DNA of 64,000 nucleotides from Mastigias papua (taxonomy: Eukaryota > Cnidaria > Scyphozoa > Rhizostomeae > Mastigiidae): NCBI GenBank assembly GCA_964019165.1, contig OZ025267.1, positions 7,440,148 to 7,504,147 of the forward strand, read 5' to 3'. Made by a program: the position numbers and the translations under genes. Below, one piece after another: positions 1 through 38,434 of the stretch. The stretch's first letter is position 1; the number at the start of each line of letters is the position of its first letter. The notes beneath the pieces are model-generated. The model had not been told where the DNA came from, searched no databases, and saw nothing but the letters and a program-made list of their open reading frames with translations.

Positions 1-219
1 TGACTTATACAGGTCTTACTCTCAGCAACAATTAGATTTGCTCTCAAAAGCGCACAGGCAAATAAGCCTTTATCTCAACATTGTTCTAAGTGGGGCGGGG
101 TGGGGCGGTCAGTATTCTTTCAATTTTGGTCAGAAACTCACTATTGTCTAATAGAATGCGTTATTCAGTGGGTATTTCTTGACGTTTGGCTATAATTGTA
201 TTTCTAAATACCTATACTA

Positions 220-1320
220 CTTGAACACACTTCATGCATATTCATACACAATCATGCAAACTTAGACTTGATTATACACACTTATGCTCACTTAGTGCAT
301 ATTTGTGTATACTAATGCATGTACTTAGATGCTATATAGACTTATGTACACATTGCACTCACATTTAAACATTTATGCTTACTTATAGTATACACACTTA
401 AATTTTTTGTAAGAAAGTTTTTTGGTCAAGTACTGAAACTTTCTTAGCTTTTTCATTACCTCAGTGCTGAAACTTTCTTAAGACTATTTTAGCAGGAATA
501 GTTGGTTTGAGTAGCACTACAATGTTACAAAAGTAGACCGCCACTGTACAATTATAACGCTGCAATATATAGATAAACCTGGGCAACCTATACAAATTGA
601 GCGAATTAGATGATTGGATTATATGAAAAATTGAATTCATTTGTATATGAACTTATTGACTTCTTAGGTCTCAGAGATCCAGTAGGCCTACAGAGCTTTG
701 TTAACTATTTGACCAGTCGAGTACCACTATCTTATGAGCCACATTACTCGTTAACCACGTGAACCACGTTAACTATTTGACCAATCGACTTTCTTATGGC
801 CGGATAGCTCAATTGGTAGAGCACTGACGTACAATGTCAGGGGTCGCGAGTTCGAATCCCGCTCGGGTCGGTTATTTTCTCGCACTTTCACTTTTCATAA
901 CCACATTCCTATAAGAAGACAGTGTGCATCCATATGGACACTTATTACACACTTTTACATAGTTGCACACACTTTATGTAACACATGTTTGCATACTTTC
1001 ATGTGCTTCACACACTTTTGTATGCAGCTATACAAACCTAGGGAGACTTCACATACTTATCCATCCGTATGGACACTTCAGAATACGTATCCATGTTGTT
1101 GGACATATGCACATAGGTAGTTCTACACATTTGATGTATTCTTGCACACATTCTATATTGATGCCTATATATATTTATAATATATTTATATATTTGTGTT
1201 TATTTATATCTATATACTTCTACTTACTTGTATATACACACCTATCCATCACTTTATGCACACCTATCTACGCTGACGTGCATTTAATACAGACTTCTAC
1301 ATGCCATTATGCATAGATTT
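220..1320. repeat. Degenerate short-period array (ACACTTATGCA-like)
   Basis: Words such as CACTTATGC, CACACTTTTG and ATGCATA recur roughly every 10-14 bases at 220-410 and again at 900-1320, with a non-repetitive block and a tRNA-like sequence between. It looks like an old minisatellite split by an insertion. The open frame through 963-1316 is low-complexity and not a gene. Confidence 0.5.
798..870 (+). tRNA. tRNA-like sequence, anticodon position ACA; probably a tRNA-derived repeat or pseudogene
   Basis: A 73-nt cloverleaf can be drawn: acceptor GGCCGGA with TCGGGTC (one G-G mismatch and one G-U), D stem GCTC/GAGC, anticodon stem CTGAC/GTCAG (perfect), loop GTACAAT, T stem GCGAG/CCCGC (one A-C mismatch) with loop TTCGAAT. 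The A box (TAGCTCAATTGG) and B box (GTTCGAATCC) are intact. The anticodon position reads ACA (codon UGU), which is not the usual GCA of cysteine tRNAs, and there are two stem mismatches, so a SINE head or pseudogene is more likely than a working tRNA gene. Confidence 0.5.
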
Positions 1321-1345
1321 CTGTTATGTGTTTGTATCGTTCCAG

Positions 1346-28513
<27,168 letters not shown>

Positions 28514-28650
28514 ATACTTTTTTCATTTTTATACATTGAGTTATTTGAAAGTAACTATTTAGAAAACCATGGTAAATAGCATAGTTTACTTCCTTCTTTT
28601 TTTACTTCACTCACACACATAAACACAGATATACCCCCGGATATGAACAT

Positions 28651-28815
<165 letters not shown>

Positions 28816-29051
28816 GCAAGCAAACGAACACTGAGTATACATGATAGACAAACACAATGCAGCCCTTTGTAGTAATCTATCTTACAACTCATTTCCAGTC
28901 ATGGCTTTTCTCAAATACTTTGGGCTGATATTCCAGAGCAAACACCAATCATTTGCTTTGAATGCACCCAACCAAACAGTAATTACTCTATTGAATACTC
29001 ATTAATCGTACAGTTAATATTATCAATTCGATCAGTCAAACAACGAATCAC

Positions 29052-29061
29052 AATAAATAAA
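29052..29061 (+). promoter_or_regulatory. Candidate DIS3 polyadenylation signal
   Basis: Two overlapping AATAAA hexamers (29052-29057 and 29056-29061), the first AATAAA hexamers I see after the stop codon at 28513. Use of this site would give a 3' UTR of about 550 bases containing the (CA)n array. Assigned only by sequence and position. Confidence 0.35.
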
Positions 29062-29220
29062 CTAGCTGAATTAGGTCAATACTTGTTTAAAATTCAAGTT
29101 CATATTTACATAATGGTAAATGTTCCACATCGCATGCATTTGGTTTGAATCCATGGGTTGCTTCCCGAGAGAAATTGGAACTAGTAGATCAGGTGTTGCA
29201 CCCTGCCCGGTTACTCCATA

Positions 29221-30030
29221 CTATTCTGCAGTTAGTTTTTCGTCTTTGAACTCAGCAGGGGGGAAGGACTGATCGATAGAGAATACAGGAACAGGTCCTG
29301 GGTAAATGAATTTGGACGGTTTTGTCATTTCGGGTGTGAATGGGGGCGTGAAGGGACTTCCCAGGGGTGAATTATATGTAAATGTAAGATCAACATTTGA
29401 AAATGAGTGCGGAGAATCAAGAGAATTCGCCGGACTTTCCAGGTACAATAAATCGTTTCCCTCCAATTCTGACAGACCATGAGGGAAGTCGACAAGTGAA
29501 ATTGTTTTCTTGCCACTTCGGGGACTATCTTTGCATATCATGTACTTGCGCCTTGTGAAAATTCCATCGGTTAAATCCTCATCTTGGTAGTCGAACGCCT
29601 CAACTGGAGGACACGTAATTGTTATTTCCGGCAATGCTCGACGTCCGGCGAGCTTGCCTCCACTCTTCTGTGCATCCTCGTTATCCTCATCTTTCCCTTT
29701 ATATGTATCATTACGGTAGTGGCTAGTTTCCGTCGTTTCAATTTTTTCGCTAAATGGCCTTGTTATCGTCACTTTCGGCAAAGGAATCTTCCGCGATTGA
29801 GAGCTGGTGATGTTTTCTTCTTGACTCTCCAAACATTCAGCATTGTTTAAGTGGATTTTTTCTCTATTTTGGGCAATTTTGTCATTTTGGGGAACGCTCA
29901 TCTTACAGTTATTTGGTTCCCCGAACTCCTTCATGATGCATTTTTCGGTTTTGCTTCCATTTGTAAGTCTGCCGTCAGTGTGTAAACAGTCGCTGCAAGT
30001 ACGACCTGTTATAAAGACCTCTTCCCGCAT
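29221..30030 (-). CDS. Unidentified 269-residue Ser/Pro-rich protein, single open frame
   Basis: The longest non-repetitive open frame in the window from an ATG, 269 residues, convergent with DIS3 (707 bp between stop codons). The start has A at -3 (GCAGCATGC). I do not recognise it. The N-terminus has a CSDCLHTDG motif. Two related segments occur, LPKVTITRPFSEK (about residue 84) and LPEITITCPPVEAF (about 133). The middle is charged. The C-terminal third has many Ser/Thr-Pro sites (ESPANSLDSPHSF, NSPLGSPFTPPFTPEM), as in proline-directed kinase targets. No signal peptide, membrane span or enzymatic motif is visible. It could be an intronless gene or one large exon; a possible acceptor AG lies about 20 bases before the ATG but lacks a good pyrimidine tract. 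Length, composition and lack of repeats favour real coding. Confidence 0.6.
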   Translation of the reverse strand: MREEVFITGRTCSDCLHTDGRLTNGSKTEKCIMKEFGEPNNCKMSVPQNDKIAQNREKIHLNNAECLESQEENITSSQSRKIPLPKVTITRPFSEKIETTETSHYRNDTYKGKDEDNEDAQKSGGKLAGRRALPEITITCPPVEAFDYQDEDLTDGIFTRRKYMICKDSPRSGKKTISLVDFPHGLSELEGNDLLYLESPANSLDSPHSFSNVDLTFTYNSPLGSPFTPPFTPEMTKPSKFIYPGPVPVFSIDQSFPPAEFKDEKLTAE

Positions 30031-33000
30031 GCTGCTTCCACTCTACCTGACTTTCTCGAATTGATGACGATTACTTCTTCTTCCTCCTGCCTAAAATGTT
30101 CTCAACTTGTATATGCTACAGTTTCAGATTATTGCCAAGTGAACTATTCCACAGTGTCACTCGATTGATATTTAAATACTGTTTACGGCTTGAAGGAAAT
30201 CACCTATCGTCCCTTGCGTCAGTATCAGAGAGAATAGATGGACAAAATGCTCTCCGTCTACGTCAACCTGCAGTTTCGCTTCTTTTGTTGGGTAGGCTAT
30301 TGTCGTGCTTACTGGAGCAGGTGATAGTAGAGCCTGTGTCTTCAGCTGACTGTAATTGCAATTTGCCCCTGAAAATTGAGGACATTCAGACAATTGTGTA
30401 TCTATAGCTGAACATAGAGATAACAGTATTGTTTATATATTCTATTTCCTTTGCTTTCTTCTCATTTTCATAGTTTCCTCTTTTTTATTTTCCTGTTTTG
30501 TTTAGTTCTTTCTTCTGGTAATTACCTTCAGCTAATAGAACCTATCAGAGAAATCAATAGAACTTTTAAGACAATACATTTCCTTCAAATCGTTGAAAAG
30601 CAAACTAGCTGTATTACTAATGAATTATTGACCTAGAACCTTTTATTCCGGGGGAGGGGTTGTGTTTGTACTTATGTTTTTTCATCAAATCCTGATATAC
30701 TCTCTTTGTTGCTTATTGCATTGACATACAGCGGAAAATTTACCAATGTCGCACGGTTTCTTATCAGAATCTTGGATCGCCACCAAGTGCCAAAAGTTTC
30801 TTTATTGGTTTCTTATTTTCAGGACTTAAAATTGCCTTATTGCCTTTAAGTCGAGCTGTTCTGGATGAATATAAACGCTGATCGTGATAGAATGCCCGAG
30901 CAGATCAAAATTAAGTAGTAATGCAATCAAACTAATTAAAACTTGCAGAAAGTGTTAGCAAGAGAGTTCGGCATTGATTGTCTATAGTCTAGTCTCTTAA
31001 ATTGTTATTTGTCATAGTGCTTGAGTTTAATAAAATTTTTGGTCAGCCAAATATTAGTTTCTTATAAGCCAATTTCTTTTGAAACACAATATGTATTTGC
31101 AAAGACTTTAAATCTCTTCTGGACGTATAGTAATAATTAACAAACTTGCGAGAAAGATACCTCGTGTAGGAAACAAATCAAATCTACGCTATCCTTGTTT
31201 TTATAAGAAACAATAATATAAGAATCGAGAGCCTCAAGTCAGGCAAAAATATAGAAAGACGGGCAAGCTCAACTTCAAAAGTGAACTAGAAAAAAATCTT
31301 CGTACAGGAAAGCCTTTTTATTAGGGTAGAAACTGTCTCATCATTTAAGATCGTTCACGTTACACACTGATACGGTAGTACTTATGTTCACGAAATCAAT
31401 TGCAGCATTGAATTCCAGATTCATCTTCAAGAATTTTATGAAACATTTAGGAAACATTTAAGGCTGGATTTGGCAAAATACTAAGAAGTATCCAGGCTGA
31501 AGGCTGAGAGTTGGTCCCCTTTATAACAAAGCGTGTATCATAGATAAAGTTGTAGTACGTCTAGTGAAGTGATCCACTAACTTTCGCCCTCTATGAAATC
31601 CTTGTGCGATATTCCAGATGAAGTTAGGATCTTATCATATTTGCGTTGGAGGAACAAGTCGTGCATTTGTTGGTCTTATTGTTTATTCAGTTTATCCCAT
31701 CCGTCTGTTTGCGTTTAGGAGCAGGCCTACGTCAAGGGATTTTGGAGGGTATGACCCATGAAGGAATGTAAAGTAACGTTCAATCAACAAATATCACTCT
31801 TTTGATCATTACTATCGTTAGATTGTCAAGTATCTTGAACTTTCCACTAGGTAGGTTATGTATATCTTACTCACAGGTTGTTGCACTCTGTCATCAACCC
31901 TACCTTTCCTTGGTTGGGATGGGGGCTTGTCAGAATTTTGTGCCTAAAGAAGAACTGTTTCTAGATTTACTTATAAACTAGTTTAAGATTTACAAAGAAT
32001 ATGGAACAATGCTTCCGTTACCTAGCTGAAGTTAACCTTTGCTGCATTAGGTCAGCAACGGGATGGGCTACTTTCCAGATAAACGACCAAAGCAACTCAC
32101 TCCGCCGTCCTTCAGAAGGGACGTTAAAATAGGGGTCCCATACCTGGATGCGGCATGCACAGTTGGCCTAAATTAGCTGGAAAACGCTAGATATAACAGC
32201 TTACTCAAAATAAAATAAACAACAAGAATTACAACAACACCAAATGCTGCAAGAACTATATACTGCGGAGCTGTATATTGTGTAAACGAAAAAATGACTG
32301 AACAAAGAGAACAACAATGTTAAGGAAACACGGTAGTTGCATGGTCTGTAGTAAATTTTGAGACTCATTCTAACCGACCAGTTTCTTGCATGAATTTTTA
32401 ATGCTAACTCAAGTTTGTTTCTTTTGGCATCCCTTACGACAATAGCGGTGTTAAAACCTCATTTTAAAGGTTAACGTATCCAGGTGATTGTACCAATGGA
32501 ATTGTTTCTCGATTTTATATTTTTATATTTTTTGTGTCGTTCAATCTATGAAAACAGCGCCCTCCTTTGAATAAGTGTCTCACTTGAATAACCACCTCTC
32601 TTTGTTGTTCAGTTTTGAAGTAAGAGTCTAGGATGCTTTTTCAAGGAGGTATGGTAGAGACGGAGACCAGAAAGAAACAGCGAAGCCCCTAATTTGCATT
32701 AAAATCCCCATAAAGTGTATGTATCTCCATAAAGTGTTTGTGATACAAAAATTAAGTTACAGGAGGGAAGATGGAATGTGCGATGTCGTCATGCTTGAGA
32801 GTATTGGAGTCGTCATGCTATACAGCAGAACCCGGAGATCAAAATAAGGTTAAATAGAGAATAGTGCAGACGAATTGTGCCAAAAAGCAGTGCCGTAAAT
32901 AGATAGGTGAATTGCAAAATAAAACGAAATAAACAGGTGATTATTTGGAGCTGGGAGAGAGGTGACCACTTTTTAGCAGGTTGCCAGTGGTGAACAGGTT

Positions 33001-36000
33001 ATTGAAGTTATTCGTTTTGTGAATAATAGATCAATCCTCGTATGATTGTGGAATGTAAGGATTAGGCAGATGGGCAACTCATTGCTTTTTAGTTGACGGT
33101 TTTTGAGTTTTGGATGATATTGCTTGGGGAGCATGCAAAAGAGCTTAGGGGTCATCCAAAACGTTCGTACGTTCGTAAAGGGGAGAGGGGGTACCCAACA
33201 AAGGGTACGAAAACGTACAAGAGATAGGAGGTCTCTTCAAAGAACGTACGAACGTCCATGTAATTTTCAAATTCTTGTTACTTACGAAGCATCCGAGGTA
33301 AATAAAGCTATGTTTTATTAAACAATATGCAGGCAAGATGGTTCTGAGCATGAAAAAACTTAATTCTGGATTTTGGATTTCTTAGTTATGCATTAAATTG
33401 AGCGAGCTTTGAAAATAGTGAGGTAGACAATAGATTAAATATTTAGGCGGGGGTGATGGCTTAAAAGTACGTACAAGGTGGAGGGGAGTCCAAAATTGAC
33501 GAATGTTGAGCGTACATACATTTTGAATAGCCCCTTAGATAACTAAACAGCGTCTTCACTGCAGTCGTTCGCTTTGGCTTGAAGAGGAGGGTAAGAAAAA
33601 TTTCATTATTCTGCATGCACTGGAGCCGAAAATTACGCGTTAACATACCTTCATCCGTGCCTACGCGATCTATCCTTCTGCCTAATCCTTATTCTGTGTT
33701 GAAATTGTGATCAGACACGGCTGTAGGGGGAAGGAAGTGGAGAATTCCCCTGGGACTGTTCTGTTTTCCGTAAAACCTATCACCGATGACCCGCTTATTG
33801 CTCAAAATCTGCTCATTCCACGTGACCACCTCATTTTTAGTTCCCAACAAACATTTGAATTCTCTAGAGCTTTTGTAATTCATTTACAACACTTCTTTGT
33901 GTACATCACACTTGTTTTCCTCAAATTGTACCATTGTTTGCTTCGCTTTCCTCTTCTCTCGCGGGTTTTCCATTATCACCTGTTGATTTCGAAATTTTCA
34001 TTTTCCACGCACAGTTAAAATTCAGCCACACCCTTGTAATTTCATCATTGTATTTTTGAAAATATGTACACACTGAAAATGTTTCCTTTTACTGACGCTG
34101 AACCTTTGTTACGCTGGAGAATTTTGATGCAATAGCAGTAAACGTTTAGGTTAGTTTCTTTCCTGTTTTTGTTGTTATTCTTTATGTTACAAAGTGCGAT
34201 TTTTAATAATGCTTCAGCTTTTCATGTTAATTTCTTTGTTGTAGATACTGGCCTGGTAGACTTTTGACGTTTCCCCAAAACTTATGATATAAACTGTAGA
34301 TGAAAGGAAATGGACTTAGTCTAGAGACTTGTGGGATGCCAAGTTATTTCATTCATCTCTGATTTCTACCTGGTTTTCAAAGTAAAAATGATGCCTTCAT
34401 CACCTATACAGTTAGCGGATTGGAACAAGTTTCGACCATAAATTTACGAGTATTATCTGCAAACTCCTTATATACAATACTCTCCAAATTTCTTAGGGAA
34501 GTTACACCGCTTCTTGAGTGATTGAGCAATAACCCGCATTCCCTCAGAATAGTGTTTTGTTAGAAATATCCTGCACTCCCCCTCAGAAGAATGTTGTATT
34601 GTACAGGTTTCACTTGCAGCAAAGCAGCCAATGATTTGCTCTCAAATACCACACATGCGACTAAGCCTTTATTTCAGCATTTTGTTAAGAGGTTTGTTAT
34701 CAAATGTGTGAGTTGTTACGGAGCACAAAAAGTAAAAGAACCGAAAGAATAACTTAACGACCTTTGATTAACACTTGCTTGAGCCTTTTCTGCAAATTCA
34801 TTCAACATAACATCAGTATAAACTCGTATACAATGCCTTGATAACTAATTGGCTAGTTGAGTAAAATCCTTTGGTTCTTGAGTTTCGTATTGAATCGTCT
34901 CTTAGACTAACTAACTGAATCTAGATAAACCGTACATACATACTAATGCATCAGACTAGAACAATAGTACCAAACCCTTTTACCATCTAAAGAAAATGCA
35001 ATTACATAAAAAGAGAAAGACGCTAACAAGTTATTTGCGTTATACGACATCCATCTGAGGAGCAACTTTATTCGCGTTCAAATATGGTATATTTCTGACA
35101 ATGTCCTAATTAACAGTTCGTACTCTGCATGCTGCACCTAAGGTCCTACGTGATAGGCTGCTGCAAAACATCTATTTACGCAAATGCAAAATGTCGGGAC
35201 CGTTTATCTCATAGCACAAACATATATGAATTATGTATGAACCCACAGAGTGCCCAGCTTTTATGATTTTCTGCAAAGTTTTCTACACAGCTATAAGAGT
35301 TTCCTTTAAGTTTAAAGATGCATATCTGAAGCTGGTCTTGTTGTATAGACTGTTGTTCATATGGGCCTCGGAGCCATTAGTCTAGCAGGAGCTATACCCT
35401 CCCCTCCCCCCTCTAGTTTCAATGATAGGTCTGGAAACTGTAGTCAATGTGCCCTCTCCTATTTTGATTTTAGTCATTAAAGTAGCTGACACACAAACTT
35501 AGAGAACATTTCCACTTATCGAACTGAAACGTGACTTAGTTCAAACATGAATCAAGTAAGGTTCAATGATTTGGCGATATTGAACCTCAAGAAAAAGCTA
35601 GCAGGTACAAAGTTTCTCGTAGAAATTCCTAACGATTCCGTTATTTATGAAAACAGCCGTACCTTTGGAAAGTGTGCTGTAGAAGATCTATACCATTAAA
35701 AGCATGGTAGTGATTTGCGAGAAGGAGCACGTCAGTAATTTTTTCAAACTATTTTCGTATCTTGACCCCCAGTGGCTCCCTTCGTTTGTATCTTGCGTCA
35801 CTTGGTTGTCACTGGTATCTCAATTCTTTTTTAAAAGGGGAATTTTCACACTGTCTGGGGCAGTCATGACCGTTTCTATGGGGGGCCAAGAGGGGCCATT
35901 TGTTAGAATATACTTGTTTGTATACTGTATATCTTTATTTTCTTTAGATAATCACTCTGAAATATAAAGTATATCTATTATAGTTCAACCCTATGAAATA

Positions 36001-37290
36001 CATTTTCCAGCTATCTGGTGAGCCAAAATTTTTAAATCTCCCAACCATGGTGGCGCCTCTCAAAGACTAGTTGAAGCATGTAAAAAACAGTCACTATCGT
36101 AATAAACCTAAGAGATCTGCCAGGTTATAGCTTTTAGACATGTTTGATGGACATTACACAGTGCTAGTTTGTCTTAATCAAGCTTACAAATGTAAAGCTC
36201 AGTACATTGAGAATATACGTCGACCCTACGGGTGTCCTTCCTTCCACCACCCGCAGATTTCTCAAGCTAGAGTTGATAATGGGAAAAATCTCAGAATTGT
36301 TCCCGAGGCAATTCCCTGACCCCCTAATCCATCTAGCTTCGTTTGCCATTCGGCCCCCCCCCGCGCGCGCTTGAAGAATACTGTACGGCCCAAGTTGCTT
36401 ATTCTGGATGGTTGTGTGCTAGAGCGTGAACGAGCACATTCAAAGCCTATAGTGTTATTAGAGTTGGAATTGAGTTATCTTTGACAGTATTCAACAGTGA
36501 GTGAAAAGAATAATATGCAAGATCGATTTCGAAAATCGTTTTAATTCAACTGCTGCGAAAGACGGCATTTTAACCAGCTAGTATCTCTGCGTAAGATTTT
36601 CTGACAGTGTTTTTTCAGATATTTGTATCAACAAAATAAGACATTAGAGCTTCTATGGTCGTTTTAAAGCTGATTTGGAATATGGACTGCCTTTTGCTAC
36701 CTATTAAAATGTCTTTGCTAAATCCCTGGTATATATCTATTATCGGGAAAGGATTTAGTTAAAGTCACAAGTTATCATAACATCCATACTAGCTGACTGC
36801 CAAAAACAGGATAGGTAGACGGAAATGTCTCCCCAAACTTGAAACTGGATGCATGATCAGACACCGCTCAATGGCATACTTTCCTTACATGCATTCTCGC
36901 TCAGTTGACAGCTAATCCGAGGACTCCATTGTCGCGTTCCTTTAGAGTGATAAATTTATGGCACATTTCGCTGTAATGTTTTTGTTTCTTGAATTGCAGA
37001 ATAGAAGCTTGGAAAAGAAAGTTAATGCTAAAAACATTCAATTTTCTCATCATTGAATGATTGTTGTCGTTTACATACAATTCCGCATTTTTATCCCCAT
37101 TTATCCAACTTTTTAGAGACCAAAATCGCAGAAATGTGTGCTGCCCCGTAGAATTTACAAAGTTGGAAATGCACAACGACGTCATGTGGCTTATGTAGAA
37201 GATATACTCATCCTTCTGCCTTCAGCCTTAATTCTTCATGTTATAATCAAGACTGCCTTCAAAAATTTTTTGAGCTTTGACCACCCTTAG
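30031..37290. other. Intergenic stretch with no recognised gene
   Basis: Only short chance-like open frames are present. One recognisable mobile element lies at 33148-33534. The block at 34608-34690 resembles the first 80 bases of the window (GCTCTCAAAnnCnCACAnGC, then AAGCCTTTATnTCA), marking another dispersed repeat. GC-rich patches occur near 36352 (a run of C then CGCGCGCG). A short stretch with CTCCTTTGAATAAGTGTC near 32566 recalls the CGAATAAGC elements but has no paired end. Confidence 0.45.
33148..33534. mobile_element. MITE with TTA target duplication and GTACG-rich ends
   Basis: Left end GGGGTCATCCAAAACGTTCG and right end (reverse complement) GGGGCTATTCAAAATGTATG are imperfect inverted repeats. 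Both are followed by GTACG and poly-purine GGGGAG-type sequence. TTA flanks the element on both sides (33145-33147 and 33535-33537). The 387-bp body has no convincing coding capacity. A 3-bp TTA duplication would suit PIF/Harbinger-type transposition, which is inference. Confidence 0.65.
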
Positions 37291-37295
37291 AATTC

Positions 37296-37740
37296 ATTTA
37301 TTTATTTATGTACCATGACAATAGAGGCAATATTTAAGAACACGATGTCTGGGCGAAGCTTGCAATAGAGGGCACAAAACCCTGATTAGGCGTAGCTTTC
37401 TCGGGGCTGCCATTTCTTTATTCTTCAACTCGACCTGAGGAAGATACACTATTTTACAAAAACCGTTTTATTCACACAACTTCAGTTAAACGTCTTACAT
37501 ACCATGTAGATACCAACTTACTCTGTAGTGTTCCGCTCCACGTGTAAAAAGCTTTGAATACTGTGTATCTGCTTAGATGAATCCTTTTCGTATGCCCGAA
37601 TCTTTCGCCGTGCAAAGAGCTTCAACGACGAGAATCTCTAGCTACATTTAACCTCTGCACATCTGAATGTATGAGTAGTCGTGATCTTATGTTGCTCAAT
37701 ATGAACATCTGCTGAAAGGACAGGTGGTGAAAATCATCCG
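37296..37740 (-). mobile_element. Possible LINE 3' remnant with (AAAT)n-like tail
   Basis: On the minus strand the segment ends in ATAAATAAATAAATGAATTC, a short tandem tail like that of many LINEs, after a UTR-like stretch. Upstream, broken frames read DVQRLNVARDSR and HGERFGHTKRIHLSRY with stops. I see no diagnostic motif, so this is a weak call. Confidence 0.35.
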
Positions 37741-37841
37741 CTAAGTTTTCGGCGAACACTCCCAAGACATTATGAGATCTAGGTGAATAATAGACATACT
37801 GTTCTTTGCGCTTTTATAGTCCTTAATCAAAGATTATTTCA

Positions 37842-38205
37842 ATGAACGACGTTGCACCGAAACCAAAAACAACAGGGTATGGTATTGAAAGTGCATGTTT
37901 TCTTGGATTTGGGATATGGCATGCTATGCCATCTTCTATAAAAGAGTCCCAGACACTTTGCAACTTCAAAAGAAAAATTCAAAACTATGATTTTGATTGC
38001 AGTTGTAGATTGTGCAGATTGTATATAGGTAATTTAGGGCTTTTATAGTTATATTCTTTAATAGTATTCTCTCGTTTGTAATTTAGATTTAATTTATTAC
38101 GAGTGTAGCATCTTGTATTTGAAGTTCAGTTGGCTTAAATTAGCACGTGAGCTAGCAATAAAAGCCAACCTTAAATTAAAGAAATTATTATTATTGTCAT
38201 TATTA
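37842..38205 (+). mobile_element. LINE ORF2 C-terminus and 3' end
   Basis: The frame 37842-38048 contains PKPKTTGYGIESACFLGFG, IWHAMPSSIKESQTLCNFKR and FDCSCRLCRLYIGNLGLL, then a stop. The series IWNxLPxxIKESxSLxxFKRxI and a Cys-rich end is the usual C-terminus of an invertebrate non-LTR retrotransposon. About 150 bp of 3' UTR follows and ends in ATTATTATTATTG-type units near 38190-38205. 5' truncated at about 37830. Confidence 0.75.
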
Positions 38206-38280
38206 TTTATCGATGCACCCACTTGCTTCCAAGATCCCCACTTTCCTCTCTATTTTATGATTATTCCATCCGTTTTCTAG

Positions 38281-38434
38281 AGTTTTTGTTGTGAAAACGA
38301 CAAATGTAGGAGCAGAAAATCAGCTGGATTTTACAGTTTTTCATTTCGGGGTGAGAATTCAAACGCAGACAAAACTTAACCTGACATGCAAGGGCAGAGA
38401 CCAAAGACAGCATGCGTATATACAGCTACCACAG
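38281..38434 (+). other. Possible orphan exon
   Basis: An acceptor with a pyrimidine tract (CCGTTTTCTAG) opens a 154-bp frame (VFVVKTTNVGAENQLDF, TVFHFGVRIQTQTKLNLTC, ...YIQLPQ) closed by a donor CAG|GTATTA. The composition is protein-like, but I recognise no family and found no compatible neighbouring exon. It begins right after a LINE 3' end, which lowers confidence. Confidence 0.25.

Larger units (their letters stand above)
1..1345. other. Intronic sequence before the first visible DIS3 exon
   Basis: No coding exon was found here although the DIS3 reading frame must continue upstream (the next exon starts in phase 0 at 1346). The segment holds a degenerate ACACTTATGCA-like array, a tRNA-like sequence at 798-870, a 21-bp direct repeat (near 700 and near 768, GTTAACTATTTGACCA), a second short direct repeat (TGAAACTTTCTTA near 437 and 468) and a G-rich patch at 92-108. 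The first 80 bases resemble positions 34608-34690, so the window opens inside a dispersed repeat. Confidence 0.5.

Noticed and set aside
33689..34018. Overlapping frames of 64 and 103 residues on opposite strands
   Set aside because: No motif, no splice signals and low-complexity translation; consistent with chance.
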